A program made the position numbers and the translations under genes. DNA of 64,000 bases from Gnetum montanum (lineage: Eukaryota; Streptophyta; Gnetopsida; Gnetales; Gnetaceae), in the NCBI GenBank assembly GCA_015680685.1, contig MNCI01037673.1:430424-494423 (forward strand), given 5' to 3'. Under the pieces are notes generated by a model. That model made no database searches, was not told where the DNA came from, and worked only from the letters and a program-made list of their open reading frames with translations. This document shows positions 36,867 to 48,119 of this stretch, piece after piece; the first letter of the stretch is position 1, and each line of letters starts with the position of its first letter.

Positions 36867-38200
36867 GAATATGACATGGCCATGCTTGAGTAGCTTCTCT
36901 CACCTCTGGTCCTCACAGGACCTCATGGCGACATCAAGCGATGCATTGACCGACATTGCCTAGACCTTGACCCTACAACCTACACTAAATACATAACATT
37001 CGTAAAGACACCGCTAGATTGGCCCAACCATATAGTTAAGGATCTTGATCTAGAGGTAGGGGATGTCACAAAGGATCTCCTCATTGAGATCCCTAAGATA
37101 ACACCCAATGGTAAGGCGAAAATGCTCAAACTAAGCTCCTCACTAAATCCCCAACATGCCCAAGACATCACCAAGGTGTTAAATGATAACATCAAGACAT
37201 TTTCATGGTCATATGAGGACATGCTAGGCCTAGACCCTTGGCTAGTCCAACATAATATTATCTTAGATTCTTTCATTAAGCCAATAAAACAAAAAGTGCA
37301 CAAGGTTCAGCCTAAGGCAACGTTGGCAATCCATGATGAAGTCACCAAGCTTTACAAATCTAGTTTCATCTAGGTCATTGACTATGTAAACTAGGTCTCC
37401 AACATCGTAGTTGTACCCAAGAAAAATGAAAGTATATGCATTTGAATAGAATTTTGGAACCTAAACAAGGAAACCATTAAAGATGACTTCTTTTTACCTA
37501 GTATTAATCAACTGATCGATACCACGGTTGGACATGTCTTGTTATCCTTCATGGATGGGTTCTCAGGCTACAACTAGATTAGGATCAACCTTGAGCACCA
37601 ACTCAACATAATCTTTATGACCTCCTAGGGTACATTTTGTTACACCATGATGTCCTTCGAACTCAAGAATGCAGGAGCAACATATCAATGAGTAATGAAA
37701 TACATCTTTAGTGATTACATGCTAAGTCTACTCAACAATTACATTGATGACATCGCAGTTAAGTCCAAAGTGGCTCATGACCATGCAAATGATCTAGACA
37801 TAATACTTAAACATTGTTTGAAACATGATCTTAGGTTGAACACCAATAAATTTGTTTTCAACATTAGAATAGGTCAAATGCCCAATTTTGTAGTATTTGA
37901 AGCAGGAATATGTGTAGACCTTGACAAGGTTAAGGCCACAACCAGCTTAGCAACCCTAGCCAACCTTAAGGAGCTACAAGGGTTACAAGGTAGATTGTAA
38001 TTCATACGTAGGTTTATCCTATGGTTAACCAACAAGTTACAACCAGTGCAACATCTGCTCAAGAAAGGAGCCCACTTTAACTGGATAGCTTGATGCCAAT
38101 AAGAATTTGACAATCTTAAGCAAAAGCTGGAACAACTTCCTACGGTTCACCCTCTACAAGGAGATAAACCCTTTTACATCTACCTTACCACTTTTGACAC
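36867..38200 (+). pseudogene. P reverse transcriptase remnant
   Basis: The exon begins at the acceptor and stays in one frame. It reads LDWPNHIVKDLDLEVGDV, then LKLSSSLNPQHAQDITKVL and NIKTFSWSYEDMLGLDPW, the segment before the RT palm in Tat elements. Catalytic blocks are NIVVVPKKN, FMDGFSGYN (about 37550) and NNYIDDIAVKSK, with YIDD at 37740-37751. About eight stops interrupt it, many at Gln or Trp positions (after FSGYN, for example). M lacks most of this part because of the assembly gap. Confidence 0.85.
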
Positions 38201-39170
38201 ATCCATCACTTCACTATTTTTTCAAAAGTAAGATGATGGTACAAAGGTCATGGTTTACTACTTAAGCCATGCATTGGTAGCTCACAAAGCAAAATACAAT
38301 GATGTGAAAAAGTATTACCTTGCCTTAGTCTTCTCAATCAAGAAGTGGGGGCATTACCTTTTCCACAGTAAAGTCAATATCATTTGCAAGAATAACATAC
38401 TCCGAGCAATTACAACAAACATCTACAAGAGCAATTGTATTACATGATGGAAAGTAATAACCGTAGAGTTTGACCTACATTACGTTGTACAAGCCTTAAC
38501 AAAAGGTCAAGCTATAACTGCACAACTTATGGTTTCACCAATTAACAATTAAGAAACTATAGATCCAAAATTCCCAGATGAGCACATCAGCAATGTTAGT
38601 CAAGTGATTGACAACTATTAAGCACTCCTGCACTTTGACAGAGCTTTCACCTCTCGTGAGGGTAGCATTGCTACTATTATCACGTTTTCCTCTGGGAAGA
38701 TCTAACCATTCACATATCATTTTGCAATTCTTTACACTAACAACGTGGCAGAGTATGAAGGTCTCCTCTGAGGTATCCTTGTAGCATGCAACTTAGGGAT
38801 TTAACACCTAGTAATTTAAGGTGACTCAAAATTAGTGGTCAACCAAGTCACAAAGGTTTATCCCTACAAGGCCCAATATTTACAGCCTTACTATGACCTC
38901 GCAAAGCACCTTCTTAAATAATTTACAATTGCTAATGTCAAATACATTCCCCAAAACAAGAATGTCATAGCCAACTCATTAGCAACATTAGGTTTAAGCA
39001 TCGCACTAGATATGTTTCACTCATTGCCCACTTTAGTGGCAAATTGCATTGTGCCTAACATGCAAATCATTGACATTGCATCTATAGCCACAACTAGCAT
39101 GATCCATGCAAGAGAATGGTACAATGACATTAATGTGTACCTTCTACAGGATGAGCCTCTATAATACTTA
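38201..39170 (+). pseudogene. P RNase H and second RNase H remnant
   Basis: The first RNase H is seen as VMVYYLSHALVAHKAKYNDV, then YLALVFSIKKWGHYL. A second, archaeal-type RNase H follows: FDRAFTSREGSIATIITFSS, NNVAEYEGLL, GDSKLVVNQVTK and ANSLATLGLSI, with the Glu of AEYE and Asp of GDSK as likely catalytic residues and Arg where the first Asp-Gly motif is usual. The dual arrangement marks the Tat lineage. The tail AREWYNDINVYLLQDEP leads into integrase. Confidence 0.8.
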
Positions 39171-40370
39171 ACTGCCACTTAAAAAGACATAGTGCATAAA
39201 TTATCAAGATAATACGTCATCATAGGTGATAGCACCCTATGTTGTAGATCCTATGATGGCATACTACTAACCTACATAAGTGACATCGAAGCATAAATAA
39301 TCATCAAAAAAGTCCATGAGGAACTGTAAAAAGGTCACATAGCACCTAGGGCAATGGCAGTAAAAATCAAATACTTGGACTATTATTGGCCTTACATGGA
39401 GCATGATTACATATCCAAGATTAAAAAATGTGATATGTATCAGTAGCATGGCAACTTAATGCATGTGCCACCAACTGAACTGCATACCACGTAGATCACG
39501 TGGCCATTCCAACATTGGGAATTGGACATCATTGGACCTATAATGCCTAAGTCCTTCACAGGGCATAGCTTTATCATAACTACAACTGAATATTTCACCA
39601 AGTGGGTTGAGGCTATTCCCCTTAGGAAGACAACATCACAACATGTTTGCAAATTTATGCTTGATAACATAGTGATCCATTCTGGCATACCTATGATCAA
39701 AGTAATGGACAACGAGCCACAAATTTGTAGTCCTAAAAATAAAGCCTTTTATGAGCAGTTTAATATTAAACATTCCTTTTCGTCGTCATACTACCCTCAA
39801 GCGAATGGCCAAGTGAAGGCTACTAACAAAGTCATTGTTAATTGAAGAAGATGCTAAGTAGCAGCAAACGATGATGACACGAGTAATTAGTCTACACCCT
39901 TTGGGCCTACCACACAACACGATGAATAACAACAGGTATGACACCTAATAGTCTTGTCTACAGATATAAAGCAATCTTGCCCCTTAAATTGTAGGTTCCA
40001 TCTCTCTAGGTAATCCTCTTGAACTTCCTCTATGAAGCTTAGAATAATGAGATGAGAATTGCAGATCTTGACTTAATACAGGATGAGTGTATTCAAGCAC
40101 TTGATCACATCAAATGGTACCAAGAAACACAACAGCAAAAATGCCATCACAACTAGCATCAACACCTAATCAAGAAAGGGGACTAGTCCTCAAGGTCATT
40201 TGTGGATCCATGAACAAATTCTCAGCCAACTGGGTAGGGCCTTTCTTAGTCACTAAGGCCTATGATAATGGAGCATTCAAGCTTGTTGATTAAGATGCTA
40301 ATGAATTTGCCAATCTAGTGAACCATTCATACCTGAAGTTGTACTACACTTAGCATGTCGCACATCAATG
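39171..40370 (+). pseudogene. P integrase remnant
   Basis: The zinc-binding half is visible as VHEELKGHIAP-like residues with a stop, then YYWPYMEHDY and KKCDMYQ, in which the second Cys is changed. The core ELDIIGPIMPKSF carries the first Asp. ITTTEYFTKWVEAIPLRKTT is well kept. VMDNEP has the second Asp. The third position is Lys at 39816-39818 (GQVKATNKV) instead of Glu, so the enzyme is dead. From 39845 the frame breaks and the C-terminus fades by about 40370. Confidence 0.85.
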
Positions 40371-40384
40371 GAACAAGGTAAGCA

Positions 40385-40860
40385 TTTGTTAGCTATGATG
40401 TTCAACTGGTGCAATTCATTTGCTATGATGTTAAACTAGCACAATTTGTCCACTATGATGTTAAATTAGCATAGACTCAATTCATTTGGTATGACGTTAA
40501 ACTAGTAAAACACAAGTTCACTATGACTATAAAGTCACACAACAAGTCCTCTATGACTATAAACTAGCATAGTTTGTTAGCTATGACATTAAACTAGCAT
40601 CCACACCTCACATCTTCCACAACATTAAACTGACATAGCATTCATCCTTGGGTCACGATGTTAAACTAGCACAACACTAAGTCTGCTATGACTATAAAAT
40701 GGCACAACAAGTTTACTATGACTATAAACTAGCAAAAAATTTGTTTGTTATGACATTAAACTAGCACACAACTCATCCACTATGATGTTAAACTAACACA
40801 ACAGTCCGCTATAACTATAAACTAGCACACCACGGTCTACCAAGACCTTAAACTAGGTTC
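40385..40860. repeat. Minisatellite, TTAAACTAGCA type
   Basis: About a dozen units of 35-40 bp, type ctatgatgttaaactagcac, inverted counterpart of 11890-12420. Confidence 0.85.
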
Positions 40861-40959
40861 TCCATTAATCATGCATAGTTCCATGATTAAGAGAGCAAGA
40901 ATAATTTCAACCCCCCTCCCCCCACTTTTCTACATCACATAAGCAAGGATATTGTAGTC

Positions 40960-41240
40960 CCAAAATGGAGCTCCTATCATTGGCATAGCCTTTGGAGCAT
41001 TTGCTACATTATGGCCCCCTACCATTTTGCTCATTTTTTGAGCTCCTATCATCAGTGTGGGCTCTTGAGCACCTACAACATCATTGTCCCCTAACATTTC
41101 ACTAGATTTTTGAATGCTTGCCATTGGCATAGGCTCTCAAGAACCTATAGCATCATCACCTCCCACCATTTTTTGGCTTTTTAAGCACTTACTACTAGTT
41201 TGGCCTTTGAAGCATTTGCAGCATTATCATCCTTGGCATT
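40960..41240. repeat. Minisatellite, about 75-bp unit
   Basis: Four diverged units share ggagctcctatcat, accattttgctc and gcatttgc segments. Counterpart of 11565-11790. Confidence 0.6.
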
Positions 41241-42181
41241 TTACTTGCATTTCATGTTTTGTGGTTTTCTTGTCCTCTCAGAGTTGTGATTGCAAGATGA
41301 AGCCTAGATCCTACAAAATTGCATCTCATTACAATAGCAAATCACAAAATTACTCCAATGTGCATGATTGGACTAGCTAAGCCTCTCAAGAGTGCACATC
41401 CCTCTTACCCCACTATAGCCTACCTACACCCATCCCTATGTCTTCATATCCTTACATTCCCCTGCATAGTTTAGATTGCAAACCCTCATAACCACATGGC
41501 ACCCTCTTGTAGGCCAAACTGTAGAACCAAGGTAGACATAACATAAGTTGTCCCATGGTGAGCCTTTATTGGTTGGTCAAAGCCCAGGTAGATGTAACAC
41601 AAGTCATCCTGAGGAGGAAACACCTGTTCCAAAAATGTGACGTAGTTTCCCAAGCATGAAAGCAAAGCCCATTCGGTGGCATGTAGTCCACTTGGTAAAA
41701 CACATCTCATAGTTAACATTTAGCAAAGCGCAGAACCCAAAGAAAGTTCACCCTATAGAAAAGAAAAAAAAGTAAAAAATAAAAAAATAAAAATAGTAAA
41801 AGATGGAAAAGCATGTTCCCAAAAAAATTAGTGGAGCTGCAATTTTGCAACCGAGTAAGCCCTGAATCCACCTTGACTCTCTCATAAGCACTCTAATGAG
41901 AGGAAAACATTTCTCAGAGGCAAGCCACCTTGGTGCCATGGTCACCATCAGCTATGTTGACTCCACATCTTGCACCATGATCCCCTATTTGCATTTCATC
42001 TTCCTAGTTATTCCCTAGCACATTACCTACACCATTTACTCCCAACATACCATCATCCACAACACTCTTGAGCATGGTGTAATGATATCGAACCATGCAT
42101 GGAAGATCGATGTTGGTGCCAAGCCTATTATGGTGTTTTGCAATTCTTTATCAACGTCTCTTGGGCCACTCTTCCAGATGT
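41241..42181 (+). other. P 3' untranslated region, remainder
   Basis: Non-coding and homologous in inverted orientation to 10621-11500. Nothing else was seen. Confidence 0.6.
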
Positions 42182-42198
42182 CAACAAAGAGGGGCCAA
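42182..42198 (+). promoter_or_regulatory. P polypurine tract
   Basis: CAACAAAGAGGGGCCAA directly precedes the 3' LTR start TGAAACATC. Confidence 0.8.
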
Positions 42199-43886
42199 TG
42201 AAACATCATAAAATTTCGGTGATAGCTTCTTGACTGCAAATTTATTGAAATGTCAACACAAGGAAAATTTTTTCTAAGTGTTGGGACTATGCTCTCCACT
42301 ATCCCAAAGCATATTCAACCAATAGAGGGTGTAGATAGCTCAAAAAACTAATTTTTTGCAATTTTTTTAAGTGTCATCACAAAGCAACAAGCTACAGAAT
42401 TTGCTAAGTGTTGGGACTACGCTCTCAACTGCACTAGAGCGTAATCAACTCAGTAGAGAGCATAGTCAACACAAAATGCCAATTTGCAAATTTTTATAAG
42501 TCTCAAGCTAGCAACTACAAATTTTTCTAAGTGCCAAGACTATGCTCTCCATTGCACTAGAGCGTAGTCAAGTGTAGTTGGCATGTAAGAAAAAATTTAG
42601 CAAAAATGAGACTACGCTCTCCACCAAATTGAAGCGTAGTCAAGCATAGTCAACTAGAAGTCAGAATTTGCAAAAAAATTTCAAGTGCTAGGGCTATGCT
42701 CAACCCCAGTTAGGAGTGTAGTCAACCTCTCATGGAGAGCATAGTCAGCACACAGCCATGTTCTGCAAAATTTTTCTAAGTGTTGAACTATGCTCTCCCA
42801 CTGTCCAAAGCATAGTCACCCAAAACTAAATCCAATGGCCTCCACAACATAGCATCGACACTCATCTCAGCTCCAACACACCTTTGGCAAGAATAGTTAG
42901 CAAAAATGCATCTTTTTTATACTCCCTTTTGTCCCCAAATTGTAACTACACTCAACCCCACTCGAGATAGTGGACAGCATAGTCTAGAAGCATAGTCTTT
43001 AAAGTTTTATTTTTGCATTTTTGTTGAATTACATTGTGGTTCCATTCAGCTCATGAACATGCAGTTAGTAGTGTAGACATAGTCTAGAAATCTCATAGAG
43101 TCCATTGGAGCACACCAAAGTATAACACTGCTTGCTTTAATGGAGAGTGTAGTTGGGTGCAGCATAGTCCCAACCATCCCACTACCACATGGTAATTGAT
43201 CCACATTCCACAGGAACCCTAGACCTATAAATATCCTAGCCCTCAATGTTTTAGGGGTTGGAATTTTTGCATTTTGATTACAAATTTGAAAGTTGGCACT
43301 CTTGGCATTTGGCATTTCAAAGTGCATTTGGCATTTTGACAAGGCAAGGCATTCGCACACCATCGTAGCTCATCATAGGACACTGTAGACCACTACAGTC
43401 CACTACACACCTTGATAGCCAACCCAGCAAGCTCAAACACCATGGTAGAACATTATTCTTCATGGCCAAACATCCTCAAGACTATGACTATGTTGTCCAC
43501 TGCGCCTGTTATACACCACGTGCCTTCTCACCCCTTTTGAGGTTAACTACGCTCAACTTTCTCCCTAGTGCATTTTTTAGCATTTTAACTTGCATGTTGA
43601 CATTTTACTTGTATTTTTGATTATTTTAACACATAGCCATGCATTGACACCCTCATTTTTCACTAAAAACCTAGACTACACTCATCCCTATTAACACCAC
43701 GAACACTGTGAAAACACTTAGCATTGTCTAGCATTGCATTGGGTAAGTCCTCGTTTGATTAACAAGACCATTTTGGGCATCCCATCTCTACCTCCAGCAA
43801 GCCTTGAAGTAGACATGGGGTTAAAGCTATGCACCCTTGAACCTCTCAATATTCCATTCCAGCCATTGACATTCTTGGTCGCTACA
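42199..43886 (+). repeat. P 3' LTR
   Basis: This full-length 1688-bp LTR starts TGAAACATCATAAAATTTCG and ends GGTCGCTACA. U3 has about five modules of 100-130 bp, each with ctaagtgttgggactatgctctccact followed by agagcatagtcaa, which can pair into a hairpin. TATA box at 43226-43233. Confidence 0.9.
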
Positions 43887-44480
43887 ATAATGTGTGTATT
43901 GCATCTAATGGGTTTTCACTATAGGCATAGATCTAAGCCTAACAGAGTGGAAAGGTGATGCTGGTGTTATGATTGTCTTAGGTAGGACAAGTGAACTAAA
44001 CTAAGGAGTGGCCAAACTAGGGATTGCTTATTATAAGATGGTGTGAAAGGGGGCCTCGTGTTCAAAGCAACCTTCAAACTCATCCTCTTCCTCCTATAAG
44101 GCTTCCTCATAGTTAGTTCCCATGTCATGCTCACCTACTCAAATGAGTAGGGATAATAATAAATGGTGGGACTCCATGAGGAGGATGATGTCGAATGAGG
44201 AAGGGATATACTCTTGTCCATCTTAGTGGATTAGTTCAAAGTTCCATTTTGCCTCCATGTCAAGGAAATCTATAGGTAACCCTGCTTGGACCTTTGCACA
44301 TATAAAGTTGAATTGCTCATTAATGAGCATAGCATACTATAGGACTTCGCTGCATAGCCTAAGGGATTTCCTTGGCCTAGCCATCACAAGATTCTTAGGG
44401 TTGTCAATCCTAGTCTCTTGTTGGATAGGCAAGATATCAAGTATGTTTGAAATTGACATTGGAGGTTGATCTGGGTTCAT
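43887..44480 (-). pseudogene. M gag N-terminus, cut by P
   Basis: On the minus strand, ATG 44480 begins MNPDQPPMSISNILDILPIQ. It continues with MARPRKSLRLCSEVL, INEQFNFICAKVQAGLPIDF and LDMEAKWNFELIH, matching the P gag start (NDEQYNFIYVKLQACLFIDY, DMEAKHGYELIH). The frame shows a few stops. Homology stops at the P border at 43886. Confidence 0.85.
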
Positions 44481-44902
44481 GGTTGTAAGTTGAGTTGTAA
44501 AGGGAAACTGCAAAGGTTGCTAGCTGCAAAATATAGTGGATCAAGCTAAAACTAACTCTGTTTTGGCTGATACCACTAACTATACTCTCCACTATGGAGA
44601 GTTGACTATGTTGTCTATGCTAACTACACTCTCCACTATGAAGAGCTCACTACAATCTCCACGATAGAGAGCTAACTACACTATATATGCTAAAGACAAC
44701 TATGCTCCAACTAAGGACAATACAAACTTAGCAAAATAGTGGAGAGAAGTGTAGTTTAGGGTTGCTACGCAAGGTTCTAGGGGGGATCGACTATAGGGTC
44801 CAATCAACACCAATGGATCAATGGAAAACTACAGTGTAGAGAGCTTATAAAACAACCTCAATGGATGAAAAATGGTTCAACCCTCCTTCTAGTGTTAGAA
44901 AT
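44481..44902 (-). other. M leader and primer-binding site
   Basis: The primer site is at 44873-44896 (minus strand TAACACTAGAAGGAGGG...), six bases from the LTR as in P. The leader holds several ctctccactatggagag-type palindromes (44580-44700). Confidence 0.6.
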
Positions 44903-46529
44903 TGTAACGATCGAAAACATAAATGGTTGGAACACCAAGGTCCATGGGCACACAACCTCACCCTGAGTCCACATGAAGGCTTACTAGAGGTGGAGACGAG
45001 ATGCCCTGAACAATCTTATTAATCGAACAAGGACTTATTGGATGCAACTAGAGTGCAACGTGGTTAGTTGCAATGCTAATGCAAAATGATGCTAAGTGTT
45101 CAAGTGGTGTCAATGATGTCAATGGGATTGAACATAGTTAATATTTTTGATGAAAATGAGGGTGTGGATACTACTACCCAAGCATAGTTTTAGGCTTAGC
45201 TATGTAGTAAAATAGCAAAAAATGCATTGTGAGAGAGAGAGAGAGAGAGAGAGAGAAGCGAAACACCACTCTAAATGGGGTTGGGCATAGTTAACACCAA
45301 AAGGGGTTACAAGGTACATGGTATATAACAAGTGCAGTGGATAGCATAGTCACAGTCTCATGGGTGCCTAGTTCTGAAGACTAATATACTACTGAGGTGT
45401 CTACATCCACTAGGTTGGCCACTGCAGTGTACCATTGGCTGTAGTGTTCTAGTGGGGTGCACTGGGCTATGGTGGTCTATGAATTTTCCCCTTTCTAGTT
45501 CACCAAATGCCTTGGGTTCATCAACTCTTTCATCTGCCAACCTAAATTTTCCAACTAGCTCTGAAATTTATCAACCCTGAAAATGTTGAGGGTGAGGGTA
45601 TTTATAGGCCTAGGGTTAGTGAGAAATGCGACATGGCTACCACATGGTAGAGCGGACGATTAGAACTATGCTATCACCCAATTATGCTCTCCACTAAGAT
45701 AGGTGGTGTTATGCTTTACTATGCTCTATTAGACTTTTTGAGATTATGAGACTATGACTATGCTACCAACTACATGTGTGTGCTGAGAAGACCGCAAGGT
45801 ACCTAAAAAAATGTTGCTTACAAACTACACTCCGAGACAATGCTCTCCATGCTCACATGTGGGGTTGAGCATAGTTATAATTTTGGGGCTAAAAGGAAGG
45901 ATACAAAAAGGAGCATTTTGCTAACTACACTTACTGGAGGTGAGTCTGAGCTAAGCTAAGTGATGTTACTATGCTGCAGAGGCCACTGGAGGCTATTTTG
46001 GTTGGGGACTATGCTTGACTATGCTCTAGACTGGGGGAGAGTGTAGTCCCACACTTAGAAAAATTTGCAAAGAAAATGGCTATGTGCTGACTATGCTCTC
46101 CACTAGAGGCTAAGTATACTCCCAACTGGGGAAGAGTGTAGTCTCAACACTTAGAAAAAAAATCTACAAAAAAATTGGCTTTTGTGTTGACTATGCTCTC
46201 CTTTTAAGGCTAACCACAATCCCAACTAGAGGCTAACTACACTCCCAACTAGGTGTGAGCATAGTCTTAGCACTTGCTAAAACTTGTGAAAATTGGCCTT
46301 TTTCTAAGAATGCTCTCCACAAGAGGCTAACTATGCTATGGGACAATGGAGAGCATAGTCCCAGCACTTAGAAAAATTGCAAAAAAATTGGCTTTTTATG
46401 TTAACTATGCTCTAGGGCAGTGGAGAGCATAATTCCAACACTTAGAAAAATTTGCAACAATTGGCTTTGTGGTGACACTTAGACAAATTTGCAGTTGGGA
46501 TGCTATAGTCTAGATTTGGTGGTGTTTCA
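44903..46529 (-). repeat. M 5' LTR
   Basis: Minus strand: starts TGAAACACCACCAAATCTAG at 46529, ends GATCGTTACA at 44903. Six or so palindromic modules lie at 46000-46470, a TATA box near 45600 (minus strand) and a (GA)n tract at 45231-45256. Confidence 0.9.
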
Positions 46530-48119
46530 AATTTAAAGGTTTGTACAGGGTGTAACTTTAAGGGGACTCAATACTCTTTATACTCTTCTACCTACTTGGA
46601 TGCTCGAGCATTTTCACGAACTTCTTACCATTCCATTTCAACCAATAACAGGAAGTAAAATAAAATCTTTGCATGTTGTGGTTCCCATCCAAAAAGAAAT
46701 AAAAAAAGAAAAAAAATAAAAACAAAATAAGAAAAAAACTTGATGGGAATTCAAAGCACACCCCTTAGATAAATAAATGAGCTATAAGCATTGGTTATGG
46801 AACTAGAGAGACATGTTACCCATGCCTGAAGGTCCTCTCTAACTAAGGCCCTCTCTCACTTCCAACTTCTCTTTTCTCTATTTATGGAATGGTGGTTGCT
46901 CTGTGGGAGCACTCTTGTCTCTCGAGGGGGTAGATCAACCTTGGAGTGGCAATGCAATGTCATTGAAAAAGGTTGATTTTAGTTTGAACTAATGATGGAT
47001 CTTATTAGGTCATTTTAAATACAAAACTCCACAAGGAACTTTTTATGATCTCAATTTTGAAGTCCATTCCACTTCCTAAATCATCCATCCATGCTATCTG
47101 TAACTCGCCTCACTGTTGAAGTCCATGTTCTTGATTCTATGTCTTGGTTTAATGTATTTGAATTCTTAGGTAGAATCTTCCAAGTTTTGGTCCTAAACTT
47201 CCATTGACCATTAATCACCTATGGGGCTCATGAACTCCTTAGGTTGAGGTGATGAAGGGCAAATAAGGGATGTGCCTGCTATAGGAAGGATCCACTTACA
47301 TATCTCTTTATTGGATTCGTTAGGTACCTTATCCTTAGACATTCTTGCAATCAGAATCCTTCGTACACCCATCTTCTACATCACATCATGTGCTCCTTTA
47401 CATATTTTATTTATTAAACATGTTCTCCATTAAATTTTTCAATTTTTGAGCTTTCAAAAATCCTCTTCAATGATTTTATCATATCCTTGGCTTTTCCAAA
47501 ATTCCATGGATCCCAAATTCATTGAAAAATTCCTCATATTTTTTGAGATATTATAAATTCAAAATTCTCTCCTATGGGCCCCGTTGATGGAGCAAACCCA
47601 TATACGAGGCCTTGTCAAACATAAGGGAAAAATTGTATATATGTTCATGATCTCACTTGAATAATTTTACATTTTCTCATAGATGCCAAGGGATTTTTTT
47701 TCAAATTTTCAAAGCCCATAACCTTCCAAAGCTCATAACTTCCTAACTATTTATCCAAATCACTTTGTTCTTCAACCCTTCAACTATCAAAGGTAAGCTC
47801 TTCATCGTAGAAGCCACAAATGTACCTTTTTTATTGAAAATTTTTTATCATTTTTCTAACACCCACAAAGATTTAACTATTAAACACCAAGACTATTAAA
47901 ATCAACTATTAACTATTAAAATCAACTATTAAACACCAAATTACAAGACTTAAACCTTTTCAACAAGCTCCAATAACATTTACAATAAATAATTAACAAA
48001 ATAATCAATATGCCATGGGCCAACCTTAGCCAAGGTGTAACTAACTAAAAAGCAAAGGTATTCAAATATTAAGAGTTACACATTATATCTACTAATCCAT
48101 GGATGTGTTGTGACCATAG
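46530..48119 (+). other. E1 post-pol spacer, right half
   Basis: Non-coding sequence continuing 8431-9014 of E1. It has A-rich runs (46690-46740) and C/T-rich blocks. No ORF or repeat of note. Confidence 0.6.

Larger units (their letters stand above)
24305..43886 (+). mobile_element. P: second Tat/Ogre-like element, inserted in the gag gene of M
   Basis: P is the same family as M, in opposite orientation: LTR (24305-25833, 5' end lost), primer site, gag, protease, a 6.9 kb candidate intron with the antisense gene, RT, RNase H, second RNase H, integrase, 3' region with minisatellites, purine tract, LTR (42199-43886). Its right border splits the M gag precisely at 43886/43887. Its left border is a deletion junction, so no target duplication survives. 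About 19.6 kb remain. Pol keeps one frame from 36867 to about 39845 with stops but no frameshift, so P is less decayed than M, in line with its later insertion. Confidence 0.85.
9015..46529 (-). mobile_element. M: Tat/Ogre-like Ty3/gypsy element inserted in E1
   Basis: On the minus strand the element reads from its 5' LTR (46529-44903), primer site and gag N-terminus (44480-43887), interrupted by P, then gag C-terminus and protease (24304-22110), a candidate intron (22109-15664), RT, two RNase H domains and integrase (15663-12431), a 3' region, a purine tract and the 3' LTR (10603-9015). LTRs begin TGAAACACC and end GATCGTTACA or equivalent. Flanks are GATTT (9010-9014) and AATTT (46530-46534), a target duplication with one transition. 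Without P it is about 17.9 kb. The archaeal-type second RNase H and the protease-RT intron place it in the Tat lineage, nearest to Ogre. Confidence 0.85.
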
